Source: Hericium rajendrae
Lineage: Eukaryota; Basidiomycota; Agaricomycetes; Russulales; Hericiaceae
Length of the DNA stretch: 64,000 nt
Assembly: GCA_033439255.1 (NCBI GenBank)
Contig: CM065888.1
Location: 868,001-932,000, forward strand
Direction: 5' to 3'
Below the pieces are notes generated by a model. It had not been told where the DNA came from. It was given only the letters and a program-made list of their open reading frames with translations, and made no database searches. A program made the translations under genes and the position numbers. This document shows positions 56,901 through 64,000 of the stretch, piece after piece (position 1 is the stretch's first letter; each line of letters begins with the position of its first letter).

Positions 56901-59900
56901 GGGCGAGAAGAGGGATAGAGAGAGGAGAGACGGGCGAGAGAGGGGAGTGATAGTGGTTCCGGGTTAGGGACAAGACGAACTAAGACGCGCGTTCGGTGCT
57001 TCAGCCACCGAACGAGCGAAGCTACGTTGTTCGAGCTTCAACAAACCAAATAAAATCGTGAAAATTCAGAGAAAAAGAATGCTAAGATAGATCATACATT
57101 AAATCAGAATCAATGAGGGTTCCATTTATCTACCGCACCGTGAATTGCTGAGCAGCAGCATCAACATAATAAAGTCTAGCGCCCAGTCTCTGACGCGACG
57201 CTCGGCAAGCGCCCGGCAACCACAAATCCCGGCTCCGCCCGGGATTCGTATATAAGGCTCGCGCGACGCGCGTTGCCTCTTGCTCTTTAACTCCCACTAT
57301 CTCTTGCCATGTCGACGCTTTCGTCGACGTCCTTTGCTCGTTCGTTGTCATTTCTTACTCGTTCGTTGTCGTTTCTTACTCGTTCGTCATCATTTCTTCC
57401 TCGCTCGTCATCATCTCTTGCTCGTTTGTCGTTTTTTTCTTCTTCTTTTTGCTCGTTGTTGCTATCTCCAAGGTAACCTTTAATTGTGAGTCTCTTATTG
57501 CTTATACTAATACTAACATCTTCAAGTTAGTTTTTTAGATTTCGCTTTTTGTTACTCTGGTAAGTTTGTACATGTTATCTTTATCTCCTAAGACTGATCT
57601 TCTCTTATCTTTATATATATCTTATCTTATCTTTATATATATCTTATCTTATCTTTATATATATCTTATCTTATCTTTATATATATCTTATCTTATCTTT
57701 ATATATATCTTATCTTATCTTTATATATATCTTATCTTATCTTTATATATATCTTATCTTATCTTTATGTATCTTATCTTATCTTATCTTTTTTAAATTT
57801 CTGCTTTTTAGTTAGTAGTAGTGTTTGTAATATCAATATAATCTTGATGTATTGAAATAATTTATATTTGTGTGTGATTATATGTTATTGATTCTAATAT
57901 GATTGTAAAAAAGATTTATAGTTCTAATAGATTTTATGATTTTAATATATATATTGAGCCTACATATTGAATATAAGATATGTAAGACACATATTGAATA
58001 TAGGATATATGAGATATATATTGAGTATAAGATATGTAAGATATATAAGCCTTATAGCTTTCATAGCTAGCCATACTATCATAGCTACATAGTCAGCTCT
58101 TATAGCTATGATAGCACTCCATAGCATGACCCCTGAGCTCCATAGCACTATATAGTATCTCTCTTTAGCTATATGGGCTATGTAGAAAAGGGCAGTGCTA
58201 TGGAACTATGAAATCTATATAGACTTTATAGAGCTATGTACCACTTACACATTTATCTGATGTCGTTCTCGGATATTGACAAGCAATGTGTTCTCCTCTA
58301 GATTGTTGCACGCTATGCATCGTTGCTTGGTGACAGCCTGTCCCAAGCAAGACAGCGCCCGGAGAATCATGGTACCATTTTGCCAGGCGAAGCTCCATGG
58401 TAGGCCTCTTTTATCATGTAACATAAATGGATAACTTGTTGCCGCAGTCTGGCCAGGTGGAAAGTCAAGTGCGAACCCCTGGCATTTGCTCAAGGGCGGC
58501 GGCACAGTCTTGACGAAAATGATCTCATCGTCAGATGCGGAGCCACCTCGCTGATTGCCAGGCTGCTGCTCGATGTGCTCGGTATGTGCTTCTGCCTCTT
58601 GGTACGTCTTGTCCTTGTGCATTGTCTGATCACTTTGATTGTGAACTCCGGAACTAATTGATGGATTAGCCTGCATTGACGTGCTCAGTGCTCTGATACT
58701 CACACAGCACGAACAGCAGCCATCAACACTTCCATCTTCCCCTCAAGCAGCACCCCCTTGACTCCATTCCTCACTATGCAATGCTCAATGTAGCGATGCA
58801 GTGCCGTAAGACCTCGCTCGCCTGATCGTAGCCGAGCGGTGACTTCTTCTGCTATTGCCCCATATCCGATGGAGCAGGCCAAAGGGACACGACGCAAGCC
58901 CTAGGATAGTGGCAGGATGGGAGATATGCTACTACATGCTGGCAGCCATCTACTCAACTGCTGACTAAGCCTCAGTCTCTAGCGGTGATATCATGTGATC
59001 TCTCCCTCTAAGACCCCCTGCTCTCCCTACTCCATCATCCCCCCCTCAAACATAGGCGACGCCCTCGTCGCCCTCAGAAAAGACCTCAACACGAAGACCC
59101 ACGGACCCAGCCAAGACTCTGCAAAACCCTGGTCAACTCGACCAAACGTGGATCACCATCCCAACTCAAAGGTGAAGGCGGCACGGCAAAAGCAGAAGTT
59201 GGACTTGAAACATGCATGGTAGATGGCCGACCTGCACGTAGGCCAGCAGGATGACGACGGGTAATCACCGGCACTGACGAAAAAGTGGAACGTGGTGGAT
59301 GCAAATCGGAACGATGAGAACGACGAGCACGTCGCTGCAATGAAGCGAATGGTGATCTTGAGGATGAACGCAGAACAGAGAAGTCGCGGGGAGCTGGTAG
59401 TGGCGGCACAGAATGGATCGGGAGGGAATCTGCTTCATCAGCCCAGGACAAAAATGCAGGAGGTGCACTGTTGGCAGATGAGGGGCAGGTCTGCGTGAGA
59501 GCATCCACTCGCGAGATGGTCAACGGCACCGTAGTCTCTGTCTGTGCATCAGCATATTCAGGCCGCTGATCCAGCCACCTACGAGATTCCTCCTCGCAGC
59601 CTTTCGCATATCCCGCCGACCGAGCTTGGTTCATAGCAGACTCGAGCTCCCGATCCGACACCGTAAGACCATCTGCAAAACCCGAATTATAGGCAATGTA
59701 ACGAATTTCGCGCAAGAGCTGCTCGTCAATAGCGTCGATGGACAAGATGCGTGGGGTGGTGTTGAAGGACGAATGGGAAATGGGGGATGCGGCGCGGGCA
59801 TCCTGGCTTGCCTCGAGTCGACTCCGTGCGAGTCCTTCCTGCAGCCCTTGCTCGTGGCCCTCTGCCCTGCCCGTCCTCTTCCCGGCCTCGACGCCCTTGC

Positions 59901-61851
59901 GGAAGCCCATGTTCCGCCCTTCCTTCAAACCCACCGCGTGTCCGTCGCGCAGCGCCGTCGCCACGATCTCCTTGAGGTGCGCCGGGTCGAGCAGCTCGCC
60001 ATCGGGCTCCTCGAACAGCAGCGCGGCGGCCGCTTGGGGCTTCCTCGGTTCGAATCTGGGTGCCGGCGTTTTCGCGTTGTCGTGCGCTGGGATGGGGTCG
60101 ACGCGAGAGAAGGTGGGCTGCACTGATCGTGGGGCTCGGGGTACGGTACGCGCGTGCAGGACGTCCTCGCGGGCTGCATCGCGGCTGCGCGGCTCGTCTG
60201 CGGTCGTGGATGGCTGTGTGGTTGGCTCGCACTCGCTTGCGGACGGCGTCGTGGTGTTGTCGCGGGGTGTGGGTATGTCTTGCGTGGCCGCGGCCTGCGT
60301 GCGCGATGCAGGAGGGACGGGGGTGCGTACTGGGTTTGCCTGTCCTCCCTGCGCGTTGCTCACGGTGCGCACATCCTCCGTATGCGGCCCTGAGCCTTCC
60401 TTCGTCTCGTTCTCCGCGGCACTGGGGCATCTGGTACGTTCGGGCTGCGTACGCGAGTCGTACGGAGTCGTGATGGGCGAGTGGGACGAGGTAGGGACGG
60501 TGGGGAGCGCGGGGTTGGTGGTCACGCTGCAGACCTCGCGCGAGTCGCGTTTGGTCGTTGAGGGTGGCTTCTGTGGCTCGCGGGTGGTCGCGAATGGCGG
60601 CGGGGGACTGTTATTGGGTGTGGGCGCGTTGTTCGAGCTCGCGGAGGTGGTGTGCAACACGAGGGAGGAGGCGCGAGGTGCGGGATGCACGTTCTTCGCG
60701 TGCAGGTCGCGCGGCTGCTGTGTAGGCGCTGGCGCTGGCTCGTTCGCGGCGTTTATGCCTAGCGTGTCGGCGGAGGCGACGGTGGCGACGAGCGGGTGCC
60801 CGGTGTTCGCGATTGTGGGCAACGGGGGTGCTGATCTTGCTGCTGCTCTCCAAGCAGCTTTCGCTGCGCGCTTGTTCTTGCCCATATCGGGTAATTCCGT
60901 ATTCGTCGAACGCGAGACTCGGTGGACGAATGGCTGCGCTGGGGCACGAAAAGGGCTGTACGCACTAGAGAACCCTTCTGGAGATGATGAGAAACACGAA
61001 AGGACGCCAGAGAAACGCTAAGAGATGCAAAACAGAGACACGCGACGCAGAGAGACAGAGACGAAACACGAGGCGAGCAGAAAACGAGGCGACACTGCAC
61101 GAAAAGACAGGAAGACTGCCGAAAACCCAAGCGCAACACAACGCAACGCTAGTGGGTCGAATCCGCTCTCATCACCACGATGGAGCAGGCCAAAGGGACA
61201 CGACGCAAGCCCTAGGATAGTGGCAGGATGGGAGATATGCTACTACATGCTGGCAGCCATCTACTCAACTGCTGACTAAGCCTCAGTCTCTAGCGGTGAT
61301 ATCATGTGATCTCTCCCTCTAAGACCCCCTGCTCTCCCTACTCCACCGACAAGTCGATTAAGCATAGGGTCGAGAACCTCCCATGTGTCATCTGCTGATA
61401 GCATTGGGGGCTTGCTGGAGAATGTAATGATGATATCATTGTCGGTCGCCTCAGGCAGAGTCGATGGAGGTATGTTCTCGATAGCGATCTTCAGATCGCA
61501 AAGTTGCTGCTGACCATATTCACAGATACCGAGATCTCTAACCCTGGGGGCTTCTGTTGCAGACGATGTAGCCAGATGCGATGACGCTGCATGGGGTTTG
61601 ATGCGCAAGGGTGCTGAGACAGTCGAGGCAATCTTGGCTAGTGGCTCAGTTTGTTTTGTGAACCATGAGGTTATAGTCCTCGTACGACTGGACAATGCTT
61701 CTTTCTTCTTTCGTTTCTCTTGATTGCTGATGCACTTCTTGCTTCGTAGATGCTGCTTCTTAAAATTGTTGATACCGCCCATGCCGACCGATATCTTTGT
61801 CTGACAGTCCGGGCATAAAACACAGCCGTCGTCGTTGATTGGTGGGTCCAT
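50910..61851 (-). CDS. P-element/THAP9-like transposase with BED-like, C2H2 and PHD fingers
   Basis: Exons read as 61342-61851, 58704-58900, about 58256-58653, 54469 to about 55200, 52350-54390, 51701-52292, 51059-51641 and 50910-51005. The first has a BED-like C-x2-C...H-x5-C finger (CPDCQTKISVGM ... HLRSKKC). The core shows the three acidic places of a P/THAP9 DDE enzyme: VVMFDEIATEGRPRWDDKSN; DKDYKHVFKRLRNSLL; GTDRLETLFGILRTMVGNDA. After it come CGLC, a C2H2 finger (CPLCPQADPAVWKYNLKYHF, QRVH) and a C4HC3 PHD finger (CICGEW, VECGKPGCETQWYHLEC, WTCEAC). A TGA at 52189-52191 interrupts exon 6, probably from CGA, so this copy is likely inactive. The join across 55,208-58,254 is not settled. 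Confidence 0.75.
55600..56700. repeat. GC-rich degenerate minisatellite
   Basis: About 1.1 kb built on GTGCGCGAGG with variable linkers of 10-20 bp (for example GGGCCCGTGCGCGAGGTG, GCGGATGCACGCGAGGGGCG twice in a row near 55,980). GC is far above both flanks. Long open frames on both strands (up to 425 codons on the minus strand) follow from the lack of stop codons in such DNA and are not called as genes. Confidence 0.7.
56775..56804. repeat. perfect 14-bp palindromic arms
   Basis: GAGAGTATCGCTCG, two spacer bases, then its exact reverse complement. It could form a hairpin or be a binding site for a dimer. Confidence 0.8.
57249..57257 (+). promoter_or_regulatory. TATA box inside the nested block
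   Basis: TATATAAGG lies 52 bp before the ATG at 57309, behind a GC-rich inverted motif CCCGG...CCGGG (57,228-57,243). The best-looking core promoter in the whole accessory region. Confidence 0.5.
57309..57476 (+). CDS. short Ser/Arg repeat reading frame of unknown function
   Basis: 55 codons behind a good TATA box. The peptide repeats a seven-residue unit (RSLSFLT, RSLSFLT, RSSSFLP, RSSSSLA) after MSTLSSTSFA. The DNA is therefore a 21-bp tandem repeat. At the end, CCAAG|gtaacc with TACTAAC and CTTCAAG|ttag further on looks like an intron, so the transcript may continue. The unit could equally be a non-coding repeat in the 5' leader of an RNA. No family recognised. Confidence 0.3.
   Translation: MSTLSSTSFARSLSFLTRSLSFLTRSSSFLPRSSSSLARLSFFSSSFCSLLLSPR
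57604..57785 (+). repeat. 22-bp tandem repeat
   Basis: About eight head-to-tail copies of a unit made of CTTATC and TTTATATATATC words. Simple repeat. Confidence 0.85.
58867..59034. repeat. 168-bp direct repeat, left copy
   Basis: By eye identical to 61,178-61,345. Contains, on the minus strand, the last 4 bp of transposase exon 1, the complete 130-bp intron and the first 34 bp of exon 2. Here it supplies the acceptor that leads into exon 2. Confidence 0.9.
59086..60885 (-). CDS. uncharacterised basidiomycete protein in a block inserted in the transposase gene
   Basis: Single-exon gene of 599 codons from ATG 60885, intact. The N-terminus is basic (MGKNKRAAKAAWRAAARSA). A 230-residue Pro/Thr/Ser-rich part follows. 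The middle has a glycine-spaced helix GHAVGLKEGRNMGFRKGVEA and GRAEGHEQGLQEG, which resembles the G-x3-G repeats of Yae1-type proteins. The end has a conserved-looking RYIAYNSGFADGLTVSDREL, ESRRWLDQRPEYADAQTE and LSWDGDPRLVELTRVLQSLG. I have the impression of a family found in many mushrooms; no role is known. It is on the same strand as the transposase, lies within its intron and brings 290 bp of its own upstream DNA. Its GC content is much higher than that of the surrounding transposon. Confidence 0.65.
   Translation of the reverse strand: MGKNKRAAKAAWRAAARSAPPLPTIANTGHPLVATVASADTLGINAANEPAPAPTQQPRDLHAKNVHPAPRASSLVLHTTSASSNNAPTPNNSPPPPFATTREPQKPPSTTKRDSREVCSVTTNPALPTVPTSSHSPITTPYDSRTQPERTRCPSAAENETKEGSGPHTEDVRTVSNAQGGQANPVRTPVPPASRTQAAATQDIPTPRDNTTTPSASECEPTTQPSTTADEPRSRDAAREDVLHARTVPRAPRSVQPTFSRVDPIPAHDNAKTPAPRFEPRKPQAAAALLFEEPDGELLDPAHLKEIVATALRDGHAVGLKEGRNMGFRKGVEAGKRTGRAEGHEQGLQEGLARSRLEASQDARAASPISHSSFNTTPRILSIDAIDEQLLREIRYIAYNSGFADGLTVSDRELESAMNQARSAGYAKGCEEESRRWLDQRPEYADAQTETTVPLTISRVDALTQTCPSSANSAPPAFLSWADEADSLPIHSVPPLPAPRDFSVLRSSSRSPFASLQRRARRSHRSDLHPPRSTFSSVPVITRRHPAGLRAGRPSTMHVSSPTSAFAVPPSPLSWDGDPRLVELTRVLQSLGWVRGSSC
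61178..61345. repeat. 168-bp direct repeat, right copy
   Basis: Partner of 58,867-59,034. Here it supplies the donor that follows transposase exon 1. Confidence 0.9.
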
Positions 61852-62087
61852 CTGTGTATTAGGTGGGATAGTCAGTGTCACTACACCATCTTGTATGAAA
61901 AATAGATCAGACCTTGCTGCTTAACTGGTATCTTTGCAGCTTTCTGAGACTTTTTGATGCGAGATGGGATATGCAGTAGTATCTCAATAAGGCAACTATA
62001 GCCCTAAGCTAGGGGTTACATTGTACGGTCAATATTTCTGGTAAGCCGACCGACACTCTAACTAACTACCTAACCCCCTGTCCCGGA

Positions 62088-62109
62088 TTAACATCCCGCA
62101 CCCCCCTTG
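62088..62109 (-). repeat. right terminal inverted repeat of the P-like transposon
   Basis: 22 bp, reverse complement of 50,734-50,755, followed by the target duplication TGTTGAGG. Confidence 0.92.
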
Positions 62110-63473
62110 TGTTGAGGTGCTACAGACACGTGGTATGGACAAGTACAGTACAGTTCAGGAAGGTTCAAAAAGGAAAAACGTGCTATACGAGTGGTGGTCT
62201 GACTATCGTACTACTCTCAACAGAATGATAAATGAATAGACTGGTGATAGTCATGAAATATTCAAAGATTGACAATGTTATAATATGATATATAGTCAAA
62301 AATGATCAGATATTAGTAGTAATATTTAATCTAGTGTTCTGATTAGATTTATAATCTACATTGTTCTCTTATTGTATAATAAATATGTTAACATAGCATT
62401 AAGTCTGTTATTAAAGCAGATGCACTATTAGTGATCTCATATAACTTTTTATAGTAGAGAGTCAGAGCCATCAGACAAGTATATGAAAAGATAACAATCT
62501 AATAGTTTGATAAAAAATTACCATCAGATGAAAAGTACTAAGCCATAAAGCAATATTGTTAGATAGTACAAAGAGCTATAAGTATATGAAACAGTGAGTC
62601 AAAACTTGAATAATCATAATGAGAGACATGATGACAATGAGTAAGATTTACAAGTGAGTAAGAAGGATATGTTATTGTAGAGAATAATATATAAATAAGT
62701 AGTAGCAATATAAATATCAAGATGTTAGTAAAAATATAACACAATGTAAGATCTTATTTAAAAACTTTCTCTTTTTATATATCTAGTAATACTTGAGATT
62801 TATATCAATGCAAGAAATTCCTGTCTTCAGAAGTCTTGAGCATAGATCAATTGAGTTTATTATATTTCTGAGTACTAGTAAGAATTATTTAATCCTATGT
62901 CAATCTTTTAATTACAATCATATAGTAATCTACTGATTTAGTTGTAGTAATGCTAAGTTACGATTCCTTAGAATCGTTTACTCTAACCCGCTTTTCAACT
63001 CAAAAAAGATGACACCCAGCCAATGTAATGCCTTTTATAGTAATAATTTCTCACATCTTAAAGTAAGGTTGTAGGTTCGATTCTGGCAATTGTCATTTTT
63101 GTGATTTTAAATGTTTCTTAGAGATATCAGTCTACTAAATCAAATTTAATTAGTGTTAAACTATATGCATATGTAAATCAATGCTAGTCTTATTAGAACT
63201 GAAAGATTTTAGTATAAGAAAGTGCAAACTTGTTGAAATAACAGATAAACATATTTAATAGGATATTCTGCACCTTGTTATTGATGTAAGTGAGTGGTAT
63301 GTATGATAACATGATAAAGGCAAATTATACCTCCTCAGAACATTTTTTTCCATGAGAATAGGTTCAGAAATGACTGAGATATGAGCAAATCACTTCAAAA
63401 GATACCTTTGAGGAGAAGATCATAGTGATTGCATCATAGCGGTGCAATAAGTGGTGCTATTTACACGATAAAG

Positions 63474-63514
63474 ATACCGTTGGAAAGATCTGATTCATAC
63501 CTTTCCAACGGTAT
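63474..63514. repeat. perfect inverted repeat, 14-bp arms
   Basis: ATACCGTTGGAAAG and its reverse complement, 13 bp apart. A third partial copy (ATTGGAAAGGTAT) lies near 63,648. Confidence 0.8.
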
Positions 63515-63768
63515 ATTGTACAAGACGATCGGATATGTATTGAGAAAACGCGGTAGTGATTACTGAAGGGTTGGTGTTAGAGGTAGAGGCAAAGTTGTTG
63601 AGGCCATATCTTTTTATCGACTCATCCAATTGTAATGTACCTAGCATCATTGGAAAGGTATAATAAAGAACTTTCTGATGCAATCAAGGGACCGGTGATA
63701 TCTCCAGTATTTAAGGAGGTACACTCGAATTATCACAAAACCTCCTATTTGACTATTTTCAAGGTTTT

Positions 63769-63864
63769 ACATAATCCGCAGCACGGGCAAAATGACATAC
63801 TCCCATCCCCCTCATGATGTCATGGGACGGGAGTACGTCATTTTGCCCGTGCTGCGGATTACAT
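63769..63864. repeat. head-to-head inverted repeat, 41-bp arms
   Basis: Arms at 63,769-63,809 and 63,824-63,864 match at about 37 of 41 positions around a 14-bp centre with CTCATGATGTCAT. Each arm begins, at its inner end, GGGAYGGGAGTAYGTCATTT and so looks like the terminus of a transposon. Confidence 0.8.
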
Positions 63865-64000
63865 AAGCGATTTATAAGCAGGAAAAAATCGAAAAAATCA
63901 TTCAAGTCTAGGGGCAAATCATCAAATCATCTGAGAATAGGCACATACTGAGTAGTGTAAAAAATCAGTAAAAATCGTCTTAATATGGCCATTGATAGTA

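Larger units (their letters stand above)
55208..58254. mobile_element. 3.05-kb nested insertion in the transposase gene
   Basis: Foreign block between transposase exons. Both ends begin with an imperfect inverted repeat (AAATGTG, then TACATAGCT), and the first 350 bp and last 250 bp are crowded with the short palindrome-like words ATAGCTATG, CATAGCTA and CTATGTAG, like subterminal binding sites of a DNA transposon. The middle holds a GC-rich minisatellite, a 30-bp palindrome, a TATA-driven short frame and a 22-bp tandem repeat. No transposase is inside, so it would be non-autonomous. A natural intron that has grown is an alternative. Confidence 0.5.
50734..62109 (-). mobile_element. 11.4-kb P-element-like DNA transposon with 22-bp TIRs and 8-bp TSD
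   Basis: Perfect 22-bp terminal inverted repeats (50,734-50,755 and 62,088-62,109) start CAAGGGGGGTGCGGGATG. They are flanked by an identical 8-bp target duplication TGTTGAGG at 50,726-50,733 and 62,110-62,117. Between them lies one minus-strand transposase gene that fills the element apart from 150-260 bp at each end. Two blocks are inserted in the gene: 55,208-58,254 and 59,035-61,177. An 8-bp duplication fits P, hAT and KDZ elements. The TIR start CAAGG also fits the hAT rule YARNG, but the transposase motifs are of the P/THAP9 type. Confidence 0.88.
62110..64000. other. AT-rich repeat region, right part, no gene
   Basis: Continues the AT-rich DNA of 49,834-50,733. CAGATATTAGTAGTAATATTTAATC near 62,290 belongs to the same repeat family. 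Beyond 62,400 it is very AT-rich with no coding-like frame. Two inverted repeats stand out near the right end and are listed separately. Confidence 0.6.

Noticed and set aside
59738-61021. Open plus-strand frame of 427 codons opposite the 599-codon gene.
   Set aside because: It is the mirror of a GC-rich coding frame; the minus-strand frame has protein-like features and this one does not.
59035-61177. Idea that the 599-codon passenger is a retrocopy of a spliced mRNA.
   Set aside because: No poly(A) tract at its 3' side, about 290 bp of upstream DNA came with it, and the flanking repeats are 168 bp, far longer than LINE-type duplications.
59035-61177. Idea that a Helitron brought the passenger gene.
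   Set aside because: No CTRR end with hairpin and no TC start at an AT target; Helitrons also make no flanking duplication.
63004-63105. Possible tRNA gene or tRNA-derived SINE: GGTTCGATTC (63,074-63,083) fits the pol III B box, and GATGACA/TGTCATT could pair as an acceptor stem.
   Set aside because: The D arm and anticodon arm do not fold, the T stem has a mismatch and three extra bases precede the 3' strand. At most a relic.

Overview
The window looks like a piece of an agaricomycete (mushroom or polypore type) basidiomycete genome. Genes are compact and intron-rich, with 45-80 nt introns that start GTRNGT, carry a CTNAC-type branch site and end in YAG. Coding DNA is GC-rich. Several proteins belong to families I know mainly from Agaricomycetes. 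Everything here comes from reading the sequence; no search was run.

1-23,000 is ordinary gene-dense chromosome. It holds a partial Cys/His-rich agaricomycete gene (1-2,414, -), a TMEM184/OST-alpha-type membrane protein (-), an unknown nuclear protein (+), PEX19 (-), a secreted GDSL/CE16-type esterase (+), a zinc-finger protein (+), the SUMO E1 subunit UBA2 (+), a GH71 alpha-1,3-glucanase (+) and an unknown Gln/Pro/Ser-rich protein (-). For most of these the exons add up exactly to an open frame, and I give the coordinates. The genes do not form a pathway; they are housekeeping and wall-degrading genes side by side.

23,000-50,000 is a direct segmental duplication. Unit A (about 23,185-32,299) and unit B (about 35,830-49,833) each carry a VHS-GAT trafficking gene, a field of about 205-bp tandem repeats, inverted exon-intron-like modules and a short basidiomycete-specific gene with a GWP motif. 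Unit B is split by a young 5.1-kb LTR element (43,840-48,943) that carries only a gag gene. Unit A keeps the empty site. Between the units lies a tandem array of about 270-bp modules (32,930-34,340), each shaped like an exon plus a short intron and carrying a small stem-loop whose closing pair covaries between copies.

50,000-64,000 is an AT-rich repeat region that received an 11,376-bp DNA transposon (50,734-62,109) with perfect 22-bp terminal inverted repeats and an 8-bp target duplication, TGTTGAGG. Its minus-strand gene encodes a P-element/THAP9-like transposase with an N-terminal BED-like finger, a C-terminal C2H2 finger and a full PHD finger. Two foreign blocks sit inside that gene. One is a 3.05-kb block with a GC-rich minisatellite and a small TATA-driven reading frame. 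The other is a 2.1-kb block with an intact 599-codon gene, flanked by identical 168-bp direct repeats that contain the transposase intron, so both splice signals survive. This transposon and its passengers, together with the 270-bp modules, are the best candidates for something undescribed.
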